This document shows, one piece after another, positions 51,545 through 62,665 of a stretch of DNA of 64,000 nucleotides. Source of the DNA: Cacajao melanocephalus (Eukaryota; Chordata; Mammalia; Primates; Pitheciidae). Position numbers and translations under genes: made by a program. The DNA is taken from the NCBI GenBank assembly GCA_963573385.1, contig CAUYLG010075662.1:1-64000 (forward strand), given 5' to 3'. Every line of letters starts with the position of its first letter. Position 1 is the first letter of the stretch. The notes under the pieces are model-generated. The model saw only the letters and a program-made list of their open reading frames with translations, had not been told where the DNA came from and made no database searches.

Positions 51545-52740
51545 AACTCTTTGTTTTTAATTTCAAAGTAACTACAAACTTACAGAAAAGTTGGAAATAC
51601 AGAACAAAGACTTTTTTTTTGAACCAGTTAGAGTAACTTGCCCACCTAATAACATATTATCCTGAATACTTTAGTGTGAATTTCCTGTAAACAAGGACGT
51701 CATCCTACAGATATACAACATAGCCATCAAAATCAGATGATTAACACAGATACATTCAAGATCCTATTCAGGTTTCACAAATTGCCCAAAATCCTATTTA
51801 GGTTTCACCAATTGCCTCTTCGAAACTGAACTTCTTCAGAACCACACCTTATGTTAGGTTGTTATGTCTCTTGCTAACTTTAGATGGTTCCTCAGTATTT
51901 CCTCAGTTTTCATGATCTTCACACTTTTGAAGATTACAGGCCATTTATTTGGTAGAATGTCCTTCATTTTAGGTTTGTCGGATGCCTCCTCATAATTAGA
52001 TTCAGGTTCCATGATTGACAAGAATGTCACAGAGGTGATGCTGGCTCTTCCTATCCAGGAATTTTGTTCCATTACTGATGAGGTTTAGTTGGATGGCTCG
52101 ACAAGGGCAGTGTCTGCCAGTCTTCTCGACTGGAAAGTTAATCTGTTCTCTCTGCAATTAATCAATATCTTATGGGGAGATACTTTGAAACTATGTAAAT
52201 ATCTTGTGTCTTATCAAACTGTCAAATGTATTAATTTATATCTGTATGTTTCCTTATTTTCCATGTTATTCTATGAGTTTTATTCCCTTACTATCAATAT
52301 TTATTTTGGTGCTGAAATTGTGCCCAGTTTGGCCAGTGGGAATCCCATCAGGCTGTCTCCTGTATCCTTCTCACATGCCTCCATCATCCTTTGAGTACAT
52401 CCTGCTTTCTAGCACCAGAAGATATCCCAGGACCCTCTGGTACTTTTTCTGCCCCAACCCTGGAATTGGCAATCTCTCCAAAGGTCCCTGGCTCCCACTG
52501 AGAATGGTATGTGAAAGGAAGCACATACTAGATGTGTTCATCACTGTTGGGTTATCACAGCTTCTAGGCCCTCTCAGTGAATCAGTTTAAGAAATATATG
52601 AATACTGATATGTGTATACATCACTTTTATACCCATGTATATTACTATATATTTTTGAAACCTCAAGTTCACACCAATTCCAATCCCAATCTAATACTTC
52701 AATGAATATTCTAATTTTCTCCCTTTCAATATTTATAACT
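51545..52740 (-). mobile_element. Old L1M (L1ME-like) 3' UTR, antisense
   Basis: A long series of antisense modules in order: actacaaacttacagaaaagttgg, cttttgaagattacaggcca, ttggtagaatgtccttcattttaggtttgtc, attagattcaggttccatga, cttatggggagatactttga, tggtactttttctgcccc and cttctaggccctctcagtgaatc. It ends near 52740. A 30-bp tandem duplication occurs at 51761-51820 (atcctattcaggtttcac and atcctatttaggtttcac). No ORF2 remains. It matches the same family as 2270-2900. Confidence 0.8.
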
Positions 52741-53929
52741 GCTTCTCATCTTTAGGAGTTTTGCAATTTGAAACAAACACCAACAAGAAAAATCCTCTGG
52801 AGATTTTCCTCACTTTCATCACCCACTAAGCTAAAAAATCACAGATTATTAAATGAGATGCCTCTCTTTTTTGAAGCTCTGTCATATTAAGATTCTTTAA
52901 AAACATATACTTGTGCTCAAACTCACACCTACATACCTTTTGAAAGCTAAGAGATTTTAATATTGCTTTTATACAGGTTTATGGCACTGTGTCATCCTTC
53001 AGAGCTATCTAATTATAATTAAGGTATTGCCTTAATAGAGAAATTTTAAAAAATATCATAGGAATAATGATCTTTCTGTATTTTAAAACCTGAAACCGGA
53101 TACATAAATAGATTTGTCTTGTGTCAGGATCAGGGGAGTAGAAGTCCCTCAACAAGATGGGAAGAGTTGTGCATTCAGCAATCCATGATGAGCACATGTT
53201 GAGCCAGAGTGTGCTAGAACACTGCTCACCTGATGGACACCCAGAGATGGGATTGATTGTGTTGGTAAAACTTGTATCAGTCACATTTGAGAGGAGGCAG
53301 CTGCTGTGGATCATGAGAGCCATTTGGAAATGCGTATATCATGTTAGTTGCACTTTGCTTCGCATGTCCTTCATGTTTTCTATCTTCCTTTTTGGCCAGA
53401 AGACTGTATTTCCATCCAGAGGTATCACATATTTTATTCACAATATATTCATGATCCACATAGTTATAAGGCAGTCTAGGATGATCTAAATATTGACCTT
53501 TTTTGTTGACGTAAGTACACAATATCTTTGGAATACTGAACTGCTAATGAAAAATACAATTGCGGTTGAAAATAAAATTGTTTCATAGAATTCTTTGAAA
53601 CTGTTATAATCATGCACATTTTCCTGGATGCCAATTTTGCTGTATTCTTTTTAACTAAACACTCTTTAGCTTTAATAATTCCATACCATTTAGTGTAACA
53701 ATTGAAAGTGTCCAGTTTGGTCCGTTTCTGTTTTCCCCCTTCAATCTCTTTCCTTATGGACAGTTGATGCCACAGAGTCAATACTATCTTATGTAAAGAA
53801 GTATTGCTTTAGCCACCATGTCCTGGCTGGGCATTCAGTCATGCATTAATTACTAATCTACTATCCCATTTAATCAATCAGTCTATTAATTAATCAATTA
53901 GAATATTTTTAACCCTTCAGCTCTTCTTT
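52741..53929. other. Unique sequence
   Basis: No gene is supported. A 110-codon plus-strand frame at 53157-53489 and overlapping minus-strand frames (53009-53323, 53277-53522, 53476-53781) share the same region, have no recognised domain, and contradict each other. A run of TTAATCAAT-type sequence lies at 53870-53900. Confidence 0.4.
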
Positions 53930-54225
53930 TTTTCTGGACACAGAGTCTCACTCTGTCACCCAGGCTAGAGTGAAGTGGCACACTTTTGATTCACTGCAAG
54001 CTCTGTCTCCTGGGTTCAAGTGATTCTTATGCCATGCCTCAGCCTCCTGAGTAGCTGAGACTACAGGCATGTGCTACTATGCCTGGCTAATTTTTTTGTA
54101 TTTTTAATAGAGACAGGGTTTCACCATGTTGCCTAGGCTGGTCTCGAACTCTTGAGCTCAGGCAATTCACCTGCCTCAGTCTCCCAAAGTGCTAGGATTA
54201 CAGGTGTGAGCCACCATGCCCAGCC
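53930..54225 (-). mobile_element. Full-length Alu, antisense
   Basis: ctggacacagagtctcactctg, gcctcagcctcctgagtagc, ttcaccatgttgcctaggctgg and the end gccaccatgcccagcc are present. Moderate divergence suggests AluS/J. A possible imperfect duplication (cccttcagctctt and accttttagctttt) flanks it. Confidence 0.94.
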
Positions 54226-55129
54226 ACCTTTTAGCTTTTCATTAGGTAGAAATTAGCCATGCCTTAAGCCTTCTTTGTAGTTCTAACCAAAATTTTCCTT
54301 TTTAAAGATTAAGGACAAACAGCGTAATACGTATTTATGTTAAGATTTCAGAGTAGATTTTAAAGTTGAGTATTGAATGATGAGGCCCTAAAATATCCAT
54401 AAATTATATGATTGAGTTGGCATAAGCCAGTTGATAATGAGTTGTACTTGTCTTGCTTGCTTAAAATACCTGTGTTTCTCTTGGGGGTGAAGCGAGATTG
54501 GAAAAGGTGTTGAGAGATTGTCATAGAAAATGAATACTCAGTAAAGTAAGGATATAAACAACTTTTCAAGAGATGGGGCCATTGAAGACCAAATACATCT
54601 TAGTCAATAATTGCAAAATGTGGGAAAAATTATTTTACAAAATGAAAGAATGTGTAGAATTTTATCTTAAAAATATGTATTACAAATGAAACAGGAATGT
54701 CATTTCTTCGAGTATTTGTAACAAACCAGTTCTTATTCATATTTAAAATGTTGAAAGCAGCTTATCTTTCTATCAAGTTAGTTGAATTATTTAAATGACA
54801 CAAAATTAAGCTGTTTTGATTGTCAGAATAGTGACACTACAATGAAAACAGATAGTCTAAGAATTTCAAATATTTTAGAAACTTCTAACTGCATTTGAAC
54901 CATTCTGATTCTATTCGAAATAAGACAACATTCCATTTGAGACTTGAAAAAAGAATTTGATATTTCTACCAAATTTTTAAATATTCTAGACAGTGTCCTT
55001 TCTCTGAGGATATCTTCTGACCCATTTAGAAAAGGGGATGTGGAAAAAGTAGCTCTGTTTACAATGAAAATCTCTTTTTTGGGGGTATAAAATCAGTTAA
55101 ATAAAGAACATTGCATCATGCATGAGAGA
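54226..55129. other. AT-rich unique sequence
   Basis: No named repeat or gene is seen. Confidence 0.4.
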
Positions 55130-57030
55130 CTCTTCCCCTGGGTGCATCTATAATGACTACAGAGTGCCATCCACAGACTCTAACAGATGCCCAACAGAGG
55201 GGTTCCAGGCCCTAACCTCCCTCTAGTCTCTTGTGTTAATGAGGACTCTTGATGCAGTTTAAGGCACACTAGTGAGCAGCTCTAAATCAGAGCTTGCCCT
55301 GTGGAAGGGAAGTTTACAATGGGTACCGAGGCCAGTCGGTTACAATTCCAGATGTGGGGCCTGCACCTTGCCTCTGACCAGCATCCATTTCTGTGCTCCA
55401 CAGCTGGTCCATGTAAATGTGCCATATTGCTGCCCATCTGCTCAGAGAGTGCACAGTGGCACATCTCTCTCTGACAGTGGACCGTTTTATTGAATGCTAT
55501 AAATATTGAAATTCATAGGCATGAAGCAGCAGATTTTTAATGTTACTTAGAGAGACATTTGAGCCACAACCTTTGGCAGAAGCATAGACTGTTAGTATCT
55601 CAGTACACTGTGCACCATTTGGTTCAGACTCATGAACAACTTTTCTAGGGATTTCATGGCTCTCCAATCCCAGGTAAAATGGAGTACAGACCCTGAGGGA
55701 TGGTATTTAGTGTGAATGTCACCCTGCATACAATGTGCATTTGGGATATGGACTTTCCAGCCCTGTGCTGTGTTAAACCATATGTTAATGTTTTTATACT
55801 CAGAAAAGATTAGATTGGGGACCAATAAACTTTCAAAACTACAAATAATAGGCCAACCATTGTGAAACACGAAGCATTCCTTTAGCTGATTTTTTTCCAA
55901 AGTCCCTGCAATTTTCATTTTTGAAATGGTAGGGCTATATTTTGTTATAGGAAACCAGCTTATTCATATTTTATAAGCTAGTATGTGCAAATTTTGTACC
56001 AGAGAGTAAACATCCTCATTAATTTGAAATTACTGGCATGCGACCTGGATAGGAAATAGAATAAAGAAAATTGCTCTGCAGTGGTTCTACCTTTGACCAA
56101 AGACTCCCAAGCAAACTTTAAGGCAAAAAGGAAGGAAATCAAAGGCCAGGAATAAAATGTGTGCAGATTATCGGTACTGTTTTGATTTCTGGGGTAATGT
56201 TCTTTGTCTTTAATAAACTGTGAAGCCAGGCAAGCTGTTTAAGACAAAAATGGACACGGTTTTATATAGAGACAAAAATGGGCACTATTTTCCTTTTTCT
56301 TCAGTTCTGCTGTGAAAATGCCCTTCTAGCAATTGTCAGAGATTTAACAACAGAAGCGAATCATTCATTTAGAACAGTAAGTAGCTTGGAAAGGACATGA
56401 TAATGCTCCCAGTTTGGCATTTGTTTACATCAAAGCTGTTAAGATCAACTAATGTGACGACTATTTAAAAATAAAATACTTTTCCTGCCTAATTGATGTA
56501 AAGCACTGAAAATGATCAAAATCCAAACTGAATTTCAATTATTCTCCTGGCACTTACATTTCTCAAGACTGTGATGCTTTTTAGCTTTGCTTCATTTTCA
56601 TTTTCCAATTGCTCTGTGGTCTCTGTATTTTTTTTAAAAACAGTACTCTTGTCTTTATTAGTGAAGTTGTAACATTCCAACAATAAGCTGTGTCATTGCT
56701 CAAACATTTCCCCGAGTTCCCAATCAGCAGAGTTATGTAAGGTGGCAGGTTAATAAATGCGACACACTGAAATCATTTGTACCAGATTATCTCTCCTTCC
56801 AAACTCTGACAGATGCTAAGTCCAGCTGGTAAAGAAAGTTTATAGGCGAGTTGGATCTGGGGTCTTCACACACTCCACAATGTTGGCGACCAATGCTTGT
56901 TTTAATGAGTCACGGATTGCCTGTTTATCTTCTGCTCCCTGCTGTTTCTGCATTTTCTCTTCCAGAACAATCCTAGAAACACATGCTGCTACAGACGCTG
57001 GAGCAATGTGTGTAGACGTTTGAGCCAAAT
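55130..57030. promoter_or_regulatory. Candidate conserved or regulatory region
   Basis: Nearly 2 kb without any repeat I recognise, with more balanced composition than the flanks. It includes a compositionally rich block at 55140-55490 and a block at 56700-57030 with several CpGs. On the minus strand the frame stays open for about 84 codons across 56840-57100, ends at a stop at 56840-56842, and a shifted frame could continue for about 25 codons. Transposon-poor blocks of this kind in gene deserts often hold developmental enhancers, but no single motif here proves it. Confidence 0.28.
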
Positions 57031-57503
57031 TATTATAAAGAACTCTTTCTTCTCTGATATTAAAAAAAGGAGCGAGAATTGCACATTGCCTAGCAAATCG
57101 TTATCTCAGATGTTCACTGTGACATGCTCAATATGGCCTACCAGAAAAAGTTGGAGACATTTGAAACCTTAACAACTACACAAAATGACACTGTAATTGG
57201 CGGGTTTTGTTGTTCATGTTCTGGCTCAGCTAAAACTGCTCTAAACACTTTGTTTAATGATGTTACATTATGACAACACATGGCTTCTATACAGCAAGTC
57301 ATCATGTTTAACATGCAACTACACAGGAAAAGAAGCAAGCGGCCAGGAAGCAGTACCAGGAGCCACCCTTAGACGTGCTTTTGTCAAATCAAAAACGATT
57401 AAGCCTAAAGTCTCCAAAAATGCCACTTCTCACTACAGACTTATTTAAGTCAGATTCCCAAGCCCACTGGTTTAAGATGACTTTTCAAGAAAAGCCATTG
57501 TTT
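57031..57503. other. Unique sequence
   Basis: No feature recognised. Confidence 0.4.
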
Positions 57504-57537
57504 TGAGAGAGAGAGAGAGAAAGAGAGAGACAGAGTA
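57504..57537 (+). repeat. (GA)n microsatellite
   Basis: gagagagagagagaaagaga, then gagacagag: a short purine dinucleotide repeat. Confidence 0.93.
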
Positions 57538-58854
57538 TTTAATACTGAGTTGAGACTTGGGGAGAATATTTAAAAATGAAAGAAGCATAGGTACAAAATC
57601 ATGCCTTAATCAGACCACTCTTTGAAATTCAGATATTTCCTTTGAATTTCAAACAAATGGTTTTAATGTGGTAGGAAAACACACATTCTCCTCCAAATAG
57701 AGTTGTTAGTGTTACATTCTTCTCCATTTTTAATAAAGTTTTTGGTCATCTCCCAAATGGTTAATCTTTGCTGTCCTAGAAATATGCAATGAAAATTAGA
57801 CACAGCCTCTATCCTCATATATTTTGATTTATAATGACACAGAGAATTGATGGACAAAAATAAATGTTATACAGACATATGTGGAAAAAAATGACAGATG
57901 TAAAATAGATTTGATGAAGGAGCTTAGTGAAAGATTATGATGATAGATTGGAAAATGTTTGACACCACTTTTGTGGAAGAATTCTCGTTGGATAGTCAGA
58001 TTTAGGAAAGGAAGGGTTGGACACAATTCTAAAGTTGCATTTGCATGTTTGAAATATTCAGAGAGAAGCCTGGTGAGAATAGAATCTATGTCTGTGCATG
58101 AAGCAAGACATTCTGGTAAGTTGATCTAAGTATTCTCGAAAAGGCTTGCAGGTCATTGCTAAAAATAATCGTTCTTCCTAGAAGAAACAAAAAAAAACTG
58201 ATGATCAGTGTTTGGCACAAGATGAGGATATAGTCTACAACATTTTGGAGGAGACAGAAGCAGAAAGCTAGAAAATGTGAAGTCACACAGACTTTATGTC
58301 ACACTTGAACACCATGTCACTATCTCAGAAAATTGGATAGATTTTTCTGCATATCGCTCAATGTACTTTACAGAAGCACCCTTGTGATAAACAATCATTG
58401 ATACTGAATTTAAGAAATATGTAATTTTTAAAATAAATCTGTTTTATTTTAAGTAAACAAAGATTTAACACAATGTCTTTTATTGCCATTTTAGATGTCA
58501 AATAATTTAATATCCAATTACTGCTTAAGATTGCTGTACTCACCAGAGGAGTCTGAAATATTGTCTTCCTTCTGTCTCTATCAGGACATTTCTGTCTTGT
58601 TTCATTGTTAAGTCACCTCAGTTACCTTGGAAGTAGAGAAGCGTAGAGAATATACAAAGTGGGAACAATCCACCTATTTCCTCACACTTCAGTAAGTTAT
58701 ACAATAAAAATGTGATTTCTTTTATTCCTTTAAGTAATTGATTTAATTTTCATTACAATGGACTGGTGTGGAGAGAGAAAAATATACTATATTTTAGTGA
58801 AGAATAGAAAACTCAGTCTCAATAATGGAAACAGTTCCTTCAGATGATTCAGTC
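57538..58854. other. AT-rich sequence with possible old repeat
   Basis: At about 57780-58070 the order 'gacacagcctctatcctcata ... ggacaaaaataaatgttatacag' resembles a highly decayed copy of the old mammalian repeat seen at 16.4 kb. Nothing else is recognised. Short minus-strand frames show no domain. Confidence 0.35.
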
Positions 58855-59470
58855 TCCAGGTAAATGTTCAGAACTCCCATTGCTCCTCCCTAGCATGGTG
58901 TGTGCACATGCCAGAAAGACGGGCCGACCAGAAAAAGGTCATGGTGGAGCTCGCGATGGAATGGAAGGAGGTGTCTGGTTATTCTTCCTTGCTGCCCCTG
59001 CGTTCACCCATCTCTGCCTTTGCCTGCCCTTCTCTGTGTCCTGGAAGGCTCTATCTACCCCTATAGACTCTGTCCCTGGCTACCTTGCTGGTTGGCTTCT
59101 GTAGCTTTGGTTAATGGGAGGTACCAGCAGGAGCCTGATGTTTGGAAGGTGGGAGGGGGGGCTTTCCTTCCCTGCTCGCTCCCTGCTTTGGCACCGAGTC
59201 TCTGACATTGGTGTGTCTCCCCATGATTCCATGGACTCTTGCTTTCTCCTTCTCTGCTCCCTTTATCCCCAAAGGTAAGAAGAGCTTCCTGAAGTGGCTA
59301 GTCTCTGGGCACTTCAACATCTTTCTTCAACCTAATACGCCTCCTTTCTCTAGGGCTTCTGCTTCAAGAAAGGAGCTTGGAATTCAAGTGTCTCATCATT
59401 TGCTTCTCCTTTCTTCCCATAATTCTACTGGGCAAAGAGGCTGGGTTCCTCCCTATGTCTGATTTTGGTG
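58855..59470. repeat. Possible dispersed mammalian repeat, unnamed
   Basis: The block around 59040-59200 (ggcttctgtagctttggtt, aatgggaggtaccagcaggagcctgatg, ggaaggtgggagg and ctccctgctttgg) resembles a module I know from many mammalian loci (ggccaatgggaggcaccagcaggagatc). I cannot name the family. Overlapping plus-strand frames at 58844-59462 are likely repeat-derived and not a gene. Confidence 0.45.
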
Positions 59471-60119
59471 AGATTTTGCCCAGCATCGTATCCTTTCTTC
59501 TTTTTCCATTTTTCTCTTCTTCCATTTTCCTGGGGCTGTAACAACATAATTCCTGATAGAGAATGATGAGACAGAAGGTAAAAATACATCAATTTAATAT
59601 TTTCAGAACATTAAGCTATCCAGAAGATTAGAGAGTAGAGAAAGAAATTTGTTCAGCAGACTAGAAGGAAAGATTCTAGCGTTGAAACTGGAGCAAAGAA
59701 ATACAACTATTTCTGCTCAAATGCAATGTATGTGTTCCTGAAGAGCCTCATGCGCTATAAAATTACAAGACACATGCTAAAAATAACATGGCTCATGGGA
59801 AAAACAGGTGTGGGGCGGATTTCTCAAAACCCATAAAATTTGTAATCAGAGCATTAGCAAGCACAATAACAATTCTAACAAGAATACCAGTAGAGTTAAA
59901 TGTCCACTGGCCACACTGCGTCACAGTCAGCTGATCCTCTGTGGCCTTACACTCGAGGCTGCTGCTCCTTCCTTTGAAATACCTCATCAAAATTAATAAT
60001 CAGATTCAAAATGTATATTTCCTCATGAACCAAAAATTTTTTTAGATACAGAAGGAAATTCTTCACAGTTTCTTCAGCTGTACTATCAGCTTCCCAGATA
60101 GCTTTTTGAAACAGATTTG
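59471..60119. other. Unique sequence
   Basis: No feature recognised. Confidence 0.4.
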
Positions 60120-60600
60120 TTTAAGAAATTTTTCATTCTGCATTTTATTAAGTCCATAGTTTACATTAATGCTCACTCTTTGTGCTGTACATTCTATGAA
60201 TCTTGACACATGTATGATGACATGTATCACCATTGCAGGATTATACAGGAAAAATGATTTCACTGCCCTAAAAATCCCCTGTGCTAAACCTGTTCACCCC
60301 TCATCCTCCGCAAACCCCTGGCAACCACTGATCTTTTTACTGCCTCCACAGTTTTGCCTTTTCCAGAATGTCATATGTGGTAGTTGAAATCGTATAGTAG
60401 GTGGCCTTTTCAGATTGGATTCTTTTGCCTAGTCATATGCATTTCCGTGTGTTTTTGTGCTGCCAAAGCTCATTTCATTGTCTAGATGTACCACAGTTTA
60501 TCTATTCACCTCTTGAAGGACATCTTGGTTGATGCCCTTCAAATATGTTTTGGGAATTATGCATAAAGTTGCTATACACATTCAGGCACAGACTGTTTAA
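60120..60600 (-). mobile_element. Old L1M fragment, antisense
   Basis: catagtttacattaatgctcactctttg, gtatgatgacatgtatcaccatt, cactgccctaaaaatcccctgtg, aacccctggcaaccactgatctttttactg, gttttgccttttccagaatg and ttgtctagatgtaccacagttta follow the antisense of an old L1M 3' UTR and ORF2 end. It is moderately diverged and well ordered. Confidence 0.82.
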
Positions 60601-61139
60601 CATGAAAATCATAGGGACTTCATGGACCACTCCTTGCACTTAAAAGATTTGCTTCTATCAGATTCTCAGTTTTTTTCTTATGATTTTCAAATACTGGTGA
60701 AACGAATTGCGAGGAAGTTCGTCCTTGATTGTGTTCAGAGCATTAAAGTTTGGGAAACTTTGCATATGAATGTCTTCTACATTTTACTGACCATATGCCT
60801 TAAGTCAGACTTAAGTATTCTTGAGCATATGGAAGAACTATGTTGAAATATTCAACCTTCCTATACCTTCAGAGTGGGGCACTTCTTACCTTATATCTTC
60901 CCTGACTCAAGCATGCAAAGTACAGTAACAATCTCTGATTCCTTGAGTGATTTGGTGGCTTCTATGTGTATGTCTTCTGCGTTTAATTTTCTAAAGCCAC
61001 AATATCCTTTGTTCCACTCTTTGGCCCACACATCATTATCTTAGCAGCAATTTTTTTATATTTTAGTTTTGTGTGTTTCACTTTAACCATTTCTGTGTAC
61101 TTGACTTACTTGTTAATGTGGGGCATCTATAGAAGAAAT
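60601..61139. other. Unique sequence
   Basis: No feature recognised. The 74-codon frame at 60622-60846 has no recognised domain. Confidence 0.4.
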
Positions 61140-61151
61140 GAGAGACTTTGC

Positions 61152-61289
61152 CCTTAGCTTAAAATCTAGATGATGGGATGATTGATAGGTGCAGCAAACC
61201 ACCATAGCATATGTATACCTATGAAACAAACCTGCACATTCTGCACATGTATCCTGGGACTTAAAGTAAAATAATTAAAAAAAAAAAAA
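61152..61289 (+). mobile_element. Very short L1 3' end with target duplication
   Basis: gataggtgcagcaaaccacc, atagcatatgtatacctatg and cctgcacattctgcacatgtatcc are the last ~120 bases of a primate L1, followed by an A-rich tail. The duplication gagagactttgc is exact at 61140-61151 and 61290-61301. Confidence 0.94.
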
Positions 61290-61439
61290 GAGAGACTTTG
61301 CTTCTGAATTTGGAGATGACACCATTCTCCAGAGACAGATAGATCACCATGGTCATCTGAACAGTGGGTGAGAACATCTGGGACACCTGGAATAGGTAGG
61401 CAGGAAGTAGGCACTCAACAAGTTTTAAATGGTTGTTAC

Positions 61440-61680
61440 AAATTACTGTTATTATTGCTACTTATGGAGCATTTTCCCTGAGGCCAACTCTGTGTCATTT
61501 TTTTTTTGATCCTCCTAACCATTCTGTAAGATATAAATTATTTCCATTTTTTGAGAGGAAAACTGACTCAGACAAGCAAGTCACATGCATGGCTAGCCCA
61601 TGGCAGAACTGGAGGCTGTCCTTACGTCTGCTTGCTTCTAAGGACTGTGCCCTTTCCATTGTTCAACTCATCTGAGCAGC
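61440..61680 (-). repeat. MIR SINE, antisense
   Basis: tattgctacttatggagcatt, gatcctcctaaccattctgtaagatat, ttgagaggaaaactgactcagacaagcaagtcac and catggcagaactggaggctg, ending with gactgtgccctttccattg, match an antisense MIR. Confidence 0.85.
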
Positions 61681-62249
61681 CCTTCTTCCAGAGTGATGTG
61701 TGGTCACTGTTTCTGGGCAGTGTGAGGGTCTGGTATGGTTCTCCTTTGCTCTATGCCATTGTATCTGCAGTGTGAGCCCAGGACTGAGATGGAGCTCTGG
61801 AGCCGGAGCACAACGTGGGCCGGGGGCTGCGTCTCACCAGGGCTGTCTCCTTCTGGACCTGATTTTGACTCAAACCACTGGGGAAGTGTCAATAGTTAGT
61901 CAAAGGCCTTCATTTTCTTCAACTTTATGTCAGTTGTACGGTAGTCTCATCACTGGATTCCATCTTTCCACAGCATAGCTGTATAAATATGGCCAAGTTA
62001 TTCCACTATACATAAAAGATGGTTGTGCTATACGCAAATGATGTATTTTATATTTATATAAAAGGCAATCTATCAACATGTTCAGTGCTGCTCAATGAAG
62101 ATGCTTAATGAAGTGCTGCTCAAAGAAGACAGAATTTTGAGTGTTTATTTCTATTTTCTGCTTTTTTATGTTTTGACAATCACACAAAAATACCTGTTTT
62201 GATATATATTTGAGAAGTAGTAAAATATAATAGAATAATACAGACAGTT
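61681..62249. other. Unique sequence
   Basis: No gene or named repeat is seen. The 61770-61880 part is GC-richer. An 18-base sequence recurs with period 28 at 62084 and 62112 (agtgctgctcaatgaaga and agtgctgctcaaagaaga). Confidence 0.4.
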
Positions 62250-62439
62250 TAGCCAGGCAAATTGGGTTAAATCTGAGCTCTGTGACAGTAGAGCAATTAA
62301 TTAGATTCTGTGAACTTCAGCTTTCTCAGCCTTAAAAAGAAGAGAATGATCTAGTCCTTAGAGGATTTTTGTGAAGACTGAGCATGAGAATGTGTGTAAA
62401 GTTCTTAGCATAATGCCTGCCACACATGAATCATAATTA
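62250..62439 (+). repeat. MIR SINE, sense
   Basis: caaattgggttaaatctgagctctgtgac, cttcagctttctcagccttaaaaag, ggatttttgtgaagactgagcatgag and gttcttagcataatgcctgccacacatgaatc match MIR in order. Confidence 0.85.
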
Positions 62440-62665
62440 CCAATATTTACAGAGTGATTCCTGGGATCAGACACTTAACTCATTCAATGCTCACTTTCAG
62501 TACAAGAGTCCCTGTCTTATAGGGAATCGTTGTCAGCCTCCTCCCTCAGGTTTGGAAGCCAGGTTGCTAAGAGGTCATTTGTGTTACCTAAGCAGTAAGA
62601 GGTGGTGGAGTGGGAACAGAACGGAGACCATTTGGCCCCCAAAGCTTCTCTCTTAATCACAATGC
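62440..62665 (-). repeat. MIR SINE, antisense, tail to tail with sense MIR
   Basis: aatatttacagagtgattcctgg, cttaactcattcaatgctcac, gtacaagagtccctgtcttataggg and gtaagaggtggtggagtggg, then cttaatcacaatgc follow antisense MIR order, more diverged than the sense copy it adjoins. Confidence 0.6.

Noticed and set aside
52089..52590. Two overlapping plus-strand frames of 101 and 128 codons
   Set aside because: They lie inside the antisense L1M 3' UTR and use two frames of the same non-coding sequence.
58844..59462. Three overlapping plus-strand frames in GC-richer sequence
   Set aside because: No domain is seen and the region resembles a dispersed repeat. The overlap of frames argues against a gene.
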